A stretch of DNA of 64,000 nt from Bacteroidota bacterium (GTDB lineage Bacteria; Bacteroidota; Bacteroidia; Bacteroidales; FEN-979), in assembly GCA_026391805.1 (NCBI GenBank), contig JAPLDJ010000024.1:106014-170013 (forward strand). Direction: 5' to 3'. Below, piece after piece: positions 32,048 through 40,165 of the stretch. The translations under genes and the position numbers were made by a program. The notes beneath the pieces are model-generated. The model ran no database searches, had not been told where the DNA came from, and saw only the letters and a list, made by a program, of their open reading frames with translations. Within the stretch, counting starts at the first letter, position 1, and every line of letters begins with the position of its first letter.

Positions 32048-34788
32048 ACGATAAGCCAAAATTCGATACCCTGGTGATTGGTGGCGGCATCGCCGGCCAG
32101 GAAGCCGCACTGAACCTGGCCAACATGGATTACAACGTGCTGCTGGCCGACAAAGGCCTTTCCATCGGGGGAAAGATGATCCAGCTGAGCAAGGTATTCC
32201 CCACACTCGACTGCGCAGCCTGTATTACCACCCCGAAAATGTCGGAAACGGCACGCCATCCGAACATTTCACTGGCGCTTGGCAGCACCGTTGAAAGCAT
32301 CGGGAAGGAAAACGGCCATTTCAACGTGGAGATACTGAAGCAAGCGCGTTACGTAATTCCGGAAGCCTGTACGGGATGCCAGCAATGTGAAGTGGCATGT
32401 CCGGAAATAAGATTGGATGAATACAATGCCAACCTCGCCGGAAGGAAGGTGGCTTATATTCCTTTCAGCCTGGCAAATCCAAGGATTGCCGTTATCGACC
32501 GCCAGGACACATCCGCTCCCTGTATTGCCGCCTGTCCGGGAGGAGTGAAACCGTACGGCTATATCACGCTGGTGAGGAACGGCCAGTATGAAGATGCCAT
32601 GAAACTGCACCTGGAAGATGCTCCGTTCCCCGGAAGCCTCGGACGTGCATGTTATGCACCCTGCCAGGGCGAATGCACCCGCGCCAGCCTTGAGGCCCCC
32701 GTGGATATCCGAAGGATCAAGCGTTTTTTTGCTGAGGATTACTATTCAAACTATCCGGAAGCTCCCGTTCGTACGATTGAAAAGGTGTCGGGGAAACGTG
32801 TCGCCATCATCGGATCCGGCCCTGCAGGATTGACTGCTGCCTACTTCCTCGCATTGAAAGGGCACAGTGTTAAGGTTTTCGAAGCAGCTCCGGAACTTGG
32901 TGGCATGCTAAAACTTACATTACCTGAATACCGGCTCCCGAATTCCGTGGTCGACCGCGATATTCAGAACATCCTTTCACTGGGCGTCGAAACGGAGGTA
33001 AATAAAAGGATTGAGAATCTTCAGGCGTTGAAAGAAGAGGGATACGATTCGGTCTTTGTATCGGTCGGTACACATGAAACCTCAAACATGAAGATTGAAG
33101 GTTCGGAGCTGGAAGGAATCGTTTCCTGCCTCGATTTCCTCCGTGAATCAAAGATCGGAAAGAAAGCTGACCTTACAGGAAAAAAGGTGATGGTCATCGG
33201 TGGCGGAAATACGGCCATGGACGCATCGCGTACGGCCCTGCGCCTCGGCGCTGCATCGGTAAAGATTATTTACCGAAGGAGCCGCGAAGAGATGCCGGCC
33301 TGGAAAGAAGAGATCCGCGAAGCGGAAGAAGAAGGTGTAAAATTCCAGGTGTTGTGCAATCCTGTAAAGTTCATTGGAGAGAACGGAAAGATCAGGAAAG
33401 CAGAGTTGATCCGGATGAAACTTGGCGATGCTGACGAAAGCGGCAGGAAAAGGCCGGTACCGGTCGAAGGTTCGGAATACTTTGAAGATGTCAATCTCAT
33501 TATCGAAGCCATCGGCCTTCAGCCAACCACATCCGTATTCGGTCACGAACTTGACCTTGCAAAAAACGGAACCATCAGGGTCGATCCGAAAACCATGCAG
33601 ACAACAACGTCATGGATATTTGCCGGTGGCGATACCGTGTCCGGACCATCTACAATTATTGAAGCTATCGGGCAGGGAAAAAGAGCTGCCTTTTATATGG
33701 ATAAATATCTTTCAGGTGAAGTTCCCGGGAATTTTGAATTCGGGGATAAACTGGCATCTGTTGATAAATCGAAAATTCTCGGCCGGTCAGACATTCTTCA
33801 TCTTCCTGCAATGGATGATAAATTGCGGCCCGTCGAAGAGCGGATCCGGGATTTCAAAGATGTCGAGATCACCTTTACGGAAGAGGAGGTAAAACAGAGC
33901 ACACTTCGCTGCCTCGATTGCAGCAACTGCAGGGAATGCCACCAGTGCATCACGGCATGCCCGGCCAATGCCATCGACTTTTCACAAAAGGATGAAAAGA
34001 TCAGGGCGGAGGTACGTTCCGTCATCGTTTCTTCGGGTTTCAACCTTTACAATCCTGAAGGAAAGCCCCAGTACAACTCTGCAAAATCTGCCAATGTCAT
34101 AGATGCCCTGCAGATGGATCGTTTGATCGCTCCGACACGTCCATTCAATAATGTTCTGCGGCCCGGCGACGGGAAGGTTCCGGGTAACATTGCCTATGTT
34201 CTCTGTACGGGTTCACGTGATTCAAGCCTTGAAAATTACCGTACCTGCGGCATGGCCGCCGCCAACAACCCGATCTGCTCGCAGATCTGCTGCATGTACT
34301 CGATCAAGCAGGCACAGCTGCTCATGGGAGCGCTTCCAATGGCTGATATCACGATCTACTACATGGACATCCGCGCCTTCGGTAAGGGATACGAAGAATT
34401 CTTCCAGCAGTCGAAATCGATGGGCGTGAATTTCGTGAAAGGGAAAATCGCAAGGATCCGTGAAAAAGATGATCAGAGCGGAGACCTGATCCTGCGTTAC
34501 GAAAATATGGAAACCGGCCAGGTTAAAGAGATGCAGCACGATCTTGTGGTGCTCTCCGTCGGCATGCAGCCAAACCATGAGATCACAAAGGCATTTAAAA
34601 ATGCAACACTGGAACTGGATGAATTCAGTTTCATAAAACAGTCGGATGTGCTGGTCAGTCCGGCGCTGACGTCCATCGAAGGGGTCTTTGTCGCCGGCAC
34701 CACTGCTGGTCCCATGGACATCCCGGATTCAATCCTGTCTGCCGGTTGTGCCGCATCAGAAGTTGCCGGTTATCTGAATAGTAAATAA
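32044..34788 (+). CDS. Large HdrA/QmoA-like protein with an embedded GltD-type oxidoreductase module
   Basis: The 914-residue flavo-iron-sulfur protein reads in blocks. Residues 1-130 are an HdrA/QmoA start (VIGGGIAGQEAALNLA, TLDCAACITTPKM, ferredoxin-like CTGCQQCEVAC at 109-119). About 150-600 are a GltD/NADPH-glutamate synthase small-subunit module (CIAACPGGVKPYGY, CYAPCQGEC, FAD loop IIGSGPAGLTAAYFLA near 255, NAD(P) loop VIGGGNTAMDASRTALRLGA, ATG-like AGGDTVSGPS). Next is CSNCRECHQCITACPANA, then the HdrA second half (CTGSRDSSLENYRTCGMAAA, ICSQICCMYSIKQAQLL). It looks as if a GltD-type unit is inserted into HdrA, giving the Qmo-like complex its own NAD(P)H input (inference). Confidence 0.87.
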   Translation: MNDKPKFDTLVIGGGIAGQEAALNLANMDYNVLLADKGLSIGGKMIQLSKVFPTLDCAACITTPKMSETARHPNISLALGSTVESIGKENGHFNVEILKQARYVIPEACTGCQQCEVACPEIRLDEYNANLAGRKVAYIPFSLANPRIAVIDRQDTSAPCIAACPGGVKPYGYITLVRNGQYEDAMKLHLEDAPFPGSLGRACYAPCQGECTRASLEAPVDIRRIKRFFAEDYYSNYPEAPVRTIEKVSGKRVAIIGSGPAGLTAAYFLALKGHSVKVFEAAPELGGMLKLTLPEYRLPNSVVDRDIQNILSLGVETEVNKRIENLQALKEEGYDSVFVSVGTHETSNMKIEGSELEGIVSCLDFLRESKIGKKADLTGKKVMVIGGGNTAMDASRTALRLGAASVKIIYRRSREEMPAWKEEIREAEEEGVKFQVLCNPVKFIGENGKIRKAELIRMKLGDADESGRKRPVPVEGSEYFEDVNLIIEAIGLQPTTSVFGHELDLAKNGTIRVDPKTMQTTTSWIFAGGDTVSGPSTIIEAIGQGKRAAFYMDKYLSGEVPGNFEFGDKLASVDKSKILGRSDILHLPAMDDKLRPVEERIRDFKDVEITFTEEEVKQSTLRCLDCSNCRECHQCITACPANAIDFSQKDEKIRAEVRSVIVSSGFNLYNPEGKPQYNSAKSANVIDALQMDRLIAPTRPFNNVLRPGDGKVPGNIAYVLCTGSRDSSLENYRTCGMAAANNPICSQICCMYSIKQAQLLMGALPMADITIYYMDIRAFGKGYEEFFQQSKSMGVNFVKGKIARIREKDDQSGDLILRYENMETGQVKEMQHDLVVLSVGMQPNHEITKAFKNATLELDEFSFIKQSDVLVSPALTSIEGVFVAGTTAGPMDIPDSILSAGCAASEVAGYLNSK

Positions 34789-34830
34789 CCCCACCCCAGG
34801 GGACTGACTAAAAAGAAAAAAAACAAAATG

Positions 34831-34934
34831 TCACGCAGAGTTACGCAAAGTTTTTCGCTGAGTTACGCAGAATTATTTTGTACGTTATCAGTCATCTGCG
34901 GAACTCTGCGATTCATCAGCGAGACTCTGCGAGA
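34831..34934. repeat. Inverted pair of ~10-bp-periodic ACGCAGA / TCTGCG arrays
   Basis: The left arm (34831-34872) repeats CACGCAGAGTT, ACGCAAAGTT, CGCTGAGTT, ACGCAGA; the right arm (34893-34934) repeats TCTGCGGAAC, TCTGCGATT, CAGCGAGAC, TCTGCGAG. Arms can pair over about 40 nt. It fills the 196-bp gap between the two HdrA genes; apart from this nothing else is seen there. Its layout matches the element at 22764-22852, with a different unit. Confidence 0.8.
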
Positions 34935-34984
34935 AAATAAAACTACTTTTTAGTCAGCCACAGAAAATGGTAAAAAGATAGAAT

Positions 34985-36985
34985 ATGGAAGAAAAACAAA
35001 AAAAGGAACGGATCGGGGTTTACATCTGCCATTGCGGCGGAAATATTTCCGATTACGTGGATGTAGCACAGATGAGGGATATCGCAAAGAATGAAGACGG
35101 AGTTGTGGTATCAAAAAATGTGATGTTCGCCTGTGCCGACTCCAACCAGAAGGAGATGATAAAGGATATCCAGGGCCAGAACCTCGACGCCATCGTAGTG
35201 GCCTCCTGTTCACCGAAACTGCACCTCCATACATTCCGCAATGTGGCATCGCGGGCAGGCATCAATCCTTACAATTACACCCAGGTGAACATCCGCGAAC
35301 AATGCTCCTGGGCACATTCCGATACCCCCAAAGAGGCCAGTGTAAAAGCTGCAGGTCTTATCCGGGCGGGTATCCACAAAGTAGCTTATTCCGAAGCGCT
35401 CGAAAATATCGAAGTCTCATCAACACGGGCAGCGGTTGTCATCGGCGCCGGTGTTTCAGGGATGCGTGCTGCCATCGCCCTGGCAAAGATGGGTAACCAG
35501 GTTTACCTGATCGAGAAGGAAAAAACTACGGGCGGCCATGTGGCAAACCTGGGAAAGCTTTTTGTGACGGAACAAAGCGGGAAGAGTATTGCCGGATCGC
35601 TCCTTGAAGAGATTAAAAAGATTACCTCCATCACCCTTTTTACAGAAGCCAGTGTTGAAAAAGTTTCCGGTAGCCTCGGCAACTTCAAGGTTGACGTAAA
35701 AACCGGGACGGAAACCCTCCACCTGGCAGCCGGTGCGATTCTCGTGGCCACCGGGTTCGATCCTTACCAGCCCAAAGAAGGCGAATTCGGATACAGTCAG
35801 TTTCCGGGCGTCATCACGCTGCCTGAATTCAGGGAACTGATCGACAACAGCGGTGAAACACTGATCTACAATAACCGGAAGATCAAAAGCATTGCTTACA
35901 TCTATTGCGTCGGCATGCGGCAGACCAAGGGTGAAAACAAATATTGCTCCAGGGTTTGCTGCACAACGGCCATTCACAGTTCATTGCTGGTTCACGAAAA
36001 ATTCAAGAATGTCACCGCCTATCACCTCTACCGTGACATCCGGACCTATGGCAAACAGGAGGTCCTGTATGAACAGTCATCGAAAAACGGGGACATCTAC
36101 CTGAAATATGAAGAGAAAACACCACCGGTCGTCAGCCAGGAAGGGAATCATCTTGTTATAAAGATCAAGGATGAACTTACCCGCCGGCAGGAGATGGAAC
36201 TGGAAACCGATCTTGTGGTGCTGGTGACTGGAATGGTTCCCAGGAGCGATCATGAGGCCATCTCCGGGATACTGAAGATTCCCGCCGGTAATGATAAATT
36301 TTACAATGAGATCCACCCGAAACTAAGGCCGGTTGAGACCGTGATCAACGGCGTATTTATCGGCGGTTCCTGCCAGGGGCCGAAAAACATTTCGGAATCT
36401 GTCCAGTCAGCGCTTTCCGCTGCCGTTAAGATAAACGCGCTCACCAAGAACCCGACGATAAACCTGGAGCCCATCATTGCACGGGTAAATTTTGAAGCCT
36501 GTACCTGGTGCGGGAAGTGCGCTGAAGTTTGCGAATACGACGCGATCCATCAGCTGGAAATGTACGGTAAAATAGTCGCATCGGTCAATGAAGCCACCTG
36601 CAAGGGCTGCGGAATGTGCGCACCGGTCTGCCCGGCCGATGCCATCGACATCGCACAATATTCCAATGCAGAGATCGAGGGAATGATCGACGGCTTCGCG
36701 CAGAAGGTTGAAATTTCTGAAGAAGCAGGTGCAGAAGCAGCCGGCGGAGAAGGGGGCATCACCATGAAGGATATGCCACAGGTATGGAGAAGGATCGCAT
36801 CTTCACTGGAAACAGATCCGAAGACCATTCCGGCACTGGCAAAAGAACTTGACCTCAATCCGGAGTTGATCACTTACAACCTGATGACGATGAACAAATA
36901 CAGCCTTGTCGAGGCTGCCGGAATGGATGATTCCGATGAATACTATTTTTACAAACTGAAAAATCTGAAGCATGTCGAGAATTGA
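34985..36985 (+). CDS. QmoB-like HdrA flavoprotein
   Basis: A 666-residue HdrA-type protein: IGVYICHCGGNISDYVD at the N-terminus, FAD loop VVIGAGVSGMRAAIALAKMG near residue 160, GGHVANLG, YIYCVGMRQTK...YCSRVCCTTAIHS, then two 4Fe-4S motifs (CTWCGKCAEVCEYDA, CKGCGMCAPVCPADA) and a C-terminal winged-helix-like 75-residue tail. It lacks the MvhD domain found at the end of classical QmoB; that domain is encoded separately upstream. It overlaps the following QmoC-like gene by 14 bp, so a soluble QmoA/B plus membrane QmoC complex is inferred. Confidence 0.9.
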   Translation: MEEKQKKERIGVYICHCGGNISDYVDVAQMRDIAKNEDGVVVSKNVMFACADSNQKEMIKDIQGQNLDAIVVASCSPKLHLHTFRNVASRAGINPYNYTQVNIREQCSWAHSDTPKEASVKAAGLIRAGIHKVAYSEALENIEVSSTRAAVVIGAGVSGMRAAIALAKMGNQVYLIEKEKTTGGHVANLGKLFVTEQSGKSIAGSLLEEIKKITSITLFTEASVEKVSGSLGNFKVDVKTGTETLHLAAGAILVATGFDPYQPKEGEFGYSQFPGVITLPEFRELIDNSGETLIYNNRKIKSIAYIYCVGMRQTKGENKYCSRVCCTTAIHSSLLVHEKFKNVTAYHLYRDIRTYGKQEVLYEQSSKNGDIYLKYEEKTPPVVSQEGNHLVIKIKDELTRRQEMELETDLVVLVTGMVPRSDHEAISGILKIPAGNDKFYNEIHPKLRPVETVINGVFIGGSCQGPKNISESVQSALSAAVKINALTKNPTINLEPIIARVNFEACTWCGKCAEVCEYDAIHQLEMYGKIVASVNEATCKGCGMCAPVCPADAIDIAQYSNAEIEGMIDGFAQKVEISEEAGAEAAGGEGGITMKDMPQVWRRIASSLETDPKTIPALAKELDLNPELITYNLMTMNKYSLVEAAGMDDSDEYYFYKLKNLKHVEN

Positions 36986-38096
36986 TCCCGGATTTGCATC
37001 CGAACTGAAAAAATACGGCGCCAGGGATTTCAGCGCCTGCTTTAACTGTGGTAATTGCACCGCTGTTTGCGGCCTGACGGAAAAGGATGCAAACTTTCCC
37101 CGTATGCTCATCCGGCAGGGTATGCTCGGTCAGAAAGAGGAGATCCTTGCCAGCCGGGAGCTCTGGCTCTGCTATGCCTGTGGCGATTGCTCGGAAACCT
37201 GTCCGCGGCAGGCCGGCCCCGGTGATTACATGGCCGCCCTGCGCCGCTACGCGATCTCCAGTTATGAACCCACAGGATTGACGAAGTTGATCTTTAAAAG
37301 CAATCCTCTCTTTATCCTTTTCACCTTATTGCTATCTGTTCTGCTCGGATTTTTCCTCTTTACCCTGAAACCGGATCACGAGGTTGCCCGCTGGCTTTTT
37401 ACCATTCTTCCCTATGATGTTATCCATAACATGGGACTGGTCATCTTCAGCATCACGGGGATCTCGGTTATATGGGGGCTGGCCACGATGACCCTGAGGC
37501 TAACCAGGAACAAGGTAAAAACAGAGGGATCAAAAAACAATATATGGAAAGCCCTGACAGAGGTGGTGAATGAAATGGCAACCATGAACCGTTACAAAAC
37601 CTGCGACATCGAAGAAGATTCTTACTGGAAGGAAAAACCTGCAGCCGTTCAACCCTGGTTTGTCCACTGGTCCATCATGTGGGGATTTATCGGTTTGCTG
37701 GTGGCAACAGTGCTGGATTTTATGTTGAAAGATCCGGCGACAGCGATCTGGTGGCCCAGCCGCATCCTTGGCACCATTGCAGGCTTATTCCTGGTTTACG
37801 GCACAAGCCTCGCCATCAATTACCGCATGAAAAAGGTCACCAAGGCCTATTCGGAAACCCGTCTCGCCGACTGGATGTTCCTCTGGTTCCTCTGGATCGC
37901 GGGCATCACCGGGTTCTGGCTTGAAGTTTCCGTAACTTTCAGCTTTGATCACCTGCTGAATCACTTGGTGCTGCTGGTTCACACGATCATCTCCATGGAA
38001 CTGGTACTGCTTTTCGCCTTTTCAAAATTTGCCCATGCCTTTTACCGGCCGCTGGCACTGTTTTTCTATTTTAAGAACGGTCAGGGTAATAAATAG
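36972..38096 (+). CDS. QmoC-like membrane subunit (HdrC fused to cytochrome b)
   Basis: A 374-residue protein. The N-terminal HdrC part has two 4Fe-4S motifs (CFNCGNCTAVCGL and CYACGDCSETCPRQ). The C-terminal part has about six membrane helices (LIFKSNPLFILFTLLLSVLLG region, MGLVIFSITGISVIWGL, FIGLLVATVLDFMLK, and so on) with histidines as in HdrE/NarI. In sulfate reducers QmoC links quinone to QmoAB (established). Here it would connect menaquinone to the HdrA pair. It overlaps the upstream gene, and a NifX-like gene follows 21 bp later. Confidence 0.91.
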   Translation: MSRIDPGFASELKKYGARDFSACFNCGNCTAVCGLTEKDANFPRMLIRQGMLGQKEEILASRELWLCYACGDCSETCPRQAGPGDYMAALRRYAISSYEPTGLTKLIFKSNPLFILFTLLLSVLLGFFLFTLKPDHEVARWLFTILPYDVIHNMGLVIFSITGISVIWGLATMTLRLTRNKVKTEGSKNNIWKALTEVVNEMATMNRYKTCDIEEDSYWKEKPAAVQPWFVHWSIMWGFIGLLVATVLDFMLKDPATAIWWPSRILGTIAGLFLVYGTSLAINYRMKKVTKAYSETRLADWMFLWFLWIAGITGFWLEVSVTFSFDHLLNHLVLLVHTIISMELVLLFAFSKFAHAFYRPLALFFYFKNGQGNK

Positions 38097-38117
38097 AATT
38101 GGATGTAAGATTTTCCT

Positions 38118-38483
38118 ATGAACAGAGAAATGAAAATTGCCATTCCAACCGATGACGGATCTATAGTGAAATCAAGGTTCTGCAGATCACGAGGATTCGT
38201 GGTGGCAACGGTTGAAAAGGGGGAGATTGTACACAGTGAAATGCGGTGGAACCTGCTCAGCGAGATGATGACCTCAACCGCCGGGTCGTCCTATAACCTG
38301 CATGATTGCAATGTCCTTCTCGTCAACGGCAGCAGGATCGGCTACGATTATATTCAGAAAGCAGGAAAAATAATGGTCATCCGCACAACCGCAATCACTG
38401 TTACAGCTGCTTTCAAGGATTACCTGAACACCTTAAAGAAACCGGTTCCTGCTCCAAATTCCAATGCTTTCATTGCAGGATAG
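38118..38483 (+). CDS. NifX-like protein, paralogue of the 25.1-kb gene
   Basis: A 121-residue protein, MKIAIPTDDGSIVKSRFCRSRGFVVATVEKGEIV (first four residues possibly not translated; Met5 at 38130 is the better start). Shares IPTxDG, GEIV.SEMR.N and the SEMM/AEIM stretch with the protein at 25113-25454, showing that they are paralogues at the two ends of the Dsr/Qmo cluster. No HFG motif. Function unknown; the family binds metal-sulfur clusters. It closes the cluster transcript. Confidence 0.72.
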   Translation: MNREMKIAIPTDDGSIVKSRFCRSRGFVVATVEKGEIVHSEMRWNLLSEMMTSTAGSSYNLHDCNVLLVNGSRIGYDYIQKAGKIMVIRTTAITVTAAFKDYLNTLKKPVPAPNSNAFIAG

Positions 38484-38674
38484 AACTTCATGAGGCCTTC
38501 CGGATCATGTATATGGTTTGCAATGATCCGGGTATTTCCTCCTATGAATTGTCCAGGCAAAGGGAGCTTCGCGAGATGACATGCTGGAAACTGAAAAGTA
38601 AATTAATGGAATGCATCAAAGAAAAAGGTGAGATTGACATTTTGAATATTGGAGATGACTTGAAGATAACTTAG
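38450..38674 (+). pseudogene. Relic of an IS1595/ISXO2-type transposase
   Basis: A +2-frame segment overlapping the end of the NifX-like gene reads SKFQCFHCRIELHEAF...NDPGISSYELSRQRELREMTCWKLKSKLME. A zinc-ribbon CxxC and the GISSYELSRQ...TCWKLKSKL helix-turn-helix match the N-terminal region of ISXO2-like transposases (family form: KGISSYELARQLGVTQKTAW). The catalytic DDE part is missing, so only a remnant remains. Its stop codon falls in an 11-bp tandem repeat. It could instead be a small stand-alone DNA-binding gene; this is less likely. Confidence 0.5.
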
Positions 38675-38712
38675 AGAAGACTTAGAGAAGACTTAGAGAA
38701 GACTTAGAGAAG
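38669..38712 (+). repeat. 11-bp tandem repeat x4
   Basis: ACTTAGAGAAG is repeated four times without a mismatch (38669-38679, 38680-38690, 38691-38701, 38702-38712), covering the stop codon of the transposase relic. Nothing else is seen in the gap up to 38861. Confidence 0.9.
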
Positions 38713-38861
38713 GTGGGTGGTGCTTTTTTGAAAGGAATGCTTTATCGTCGCAAGCATGTTCATAGATACAAATATAAGATAATTTGTACGAATTTCAACC
38801 GTTGTAAACACAATTTTTTTCGCTCAGGTTTCCGGGCAGGTCCACTTTCTTGGGTGAACTT

Positions 38862-39293
38862 TTAAAATGTAAGAAGTTTATCGCTCCTCCTGATGATTTC
38901 ATATAAATCGCTCAATGAGGATATGGGGCAGGCTTTTGATTCCTTGAGACTCCTGCTGTTCATGCATGTTCCGCATGCAAAGATTTTCCCCCCGCTATCT
39001 AAAAAAGTATTTAGTTTTTCAGTGACATCAAACTCTTTTGTCGAAAGACTTTTGATTTCGACTCCCTTTCCCATCAGAAAAACTGAAACAGTATCTTTTT
39101 CGGACAATGAATAGTTGGCAAGGCGAAGAGCGTTCCATACGGTTTCAGGATCGTTGGAGTAAATTACTATGCCAAATTTAATTGGCTTTTGGAGTTCGGT
39201 TACTTTTGTCCCGCCGCAGCCGGTAACATTTTGAGCCTGCGAAAAAGCAAAGGTAAAAGACAATAACGCAAAAATGAGGATTGACTTTTTCAT
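38862..39293 (-). CDS. Periplasmic DsrE-family protein
   Basis: The 143-residue protein has a signal peptide (MKKSILIFALLSFTFAFSQA) and a DsrE/F-like domain: KFGIVIYSNDPETVWNALRLANYSL, LMGKGVEI and FACGTCMNSRSL, where a Cys pair sits at the usual DsrE/YchN active-site position. Its export suggests a role in extracytoplasmic sulfur or thiol chemistry, in contrast to the cytoplasmic DsrE2 at 30.7 kb. The gene lies 17 bp downstream of the NnrU/ICMT-like gene on the same strand, so they may be cotranscribed. Confidence 0.85.
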   Translation of the reverse strand: MKKSILIFALLSFTFAFSQAQNVTGCGGTKVTELQKPIKFGIVIYSNDPETVWNALRLANYSLSEKDTVSVFLMGKGVEIKSLSTKEFDVTEKLNTFLDSGGKIFACGTCMNSRSLKESKACPISSLSDLYEIIRRSDKLLTF

Positions 39294-39309
39294 CGGAGTT
39301 TGTTTTAAT

Positions 39310-39936
39310 TTATGTCGTTTTGAGTGATTGAAACCATTTTATGATCCATTTTAACGGGAAAAGCATGGATACTTTCTGCTGGTATTCCTGGTAATCATGG
39401 CCAAATTCCCCGATAAGCTTCCGTTCTTCCAGTAACGTCCCTATGATCAGATAGAAAGTCAGGATAATGTTGACAATAAGAATTGAAACATCAAGGTTAT
39501 TAACCCAGAGGATCAGAATGGAGGCTGTATAAAAAGGGTGCCTGATAATACCCAATATTCCTGTTGAGTCAATTTTCCCGCTTGTGTTTATCAGGTTATG
39601 CGTTACTTTTTCCCCGATTTGTTTTACGCCCAGAAATGTCATCATGTCGTAATGTCTTGATCCATCATACAAGATCAGAAGTCCGGTTGCCAGCAAAAGG
39701 TACCGGATTGGCATAAGGTATCCTTCCCATTGAAAGAAGGGACTTTGCCTTATTGAATATGTGTAGATTACAACAGGGATCAGGGTGAGAACAGCAAAGA
39801 TATTGTAAAATAATCTGTAAAACCTGTATTTATCACCTAATTTCTGTTTTAAGAACAAGGTCACCGTATTGGTTATCAAACCACTATGTAACACACAATA
39901 GATTATCCAAAACAGTGCAAGAATCCAATATTTCAT
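39310..39936 (-). CDS. NnrU/isoprenylcysteine-methyltransferase-like membrane protein
   Basis: A 208-residue protein with about five membrane helices and the C-terminal signature GIIRHPFYTASILILW...EERKLIGEFGHDYQEYQQKVSMLFP, which is the SAM-binding region shared by ICMT, phospholipid methyltransferases and NnrU. ICMT methylates a thiol-attached isoprenyl-Cys; the bacterial relatives mostly have unknown substrates. Gene context (upstream of the periplasmic DsrE gene) suggests thiol or sulfide methylation, but this is weak inference. Confidence 0.8.
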   Translation of the reverse strand: MKYWILALFWIIYCVLHSGLITNTVTLFLKQKLGDKYRFYRLFYNIFAVLTLIPVVIYTYSIRQSPFFQWEGYLMPIRYLLLATGLLILYDGSRHYDMMTFLGVKQIGEKVTHNLINTSGKIDSTGILGIIRHPFYTASILILWVNNLDVSILIVNIILTFYLIIGTLLEERKLIGEFGHDYQEYQQKVSMLFPLKWIIKWFQSLKTT

Positions 39937-40165
39937 AATGAATTTTCGAGTGCACGAAGTTAATCATTAGCCGGTTATTGTTTATGGCTGTTTGGTCATT
40001 GCTTTATCAGGATATCGACAGATTTACGCAAAATTTTATAGGCCTGAATGATAATCACGATCCTGATGATAAGTGTCAACAATATAAATATTTTGCATAG
40101 TATGAGTATCGTTTTTCTTTAAATTTACAATCAATTGTAAGATTAACCAATCTCATAGCACAATT

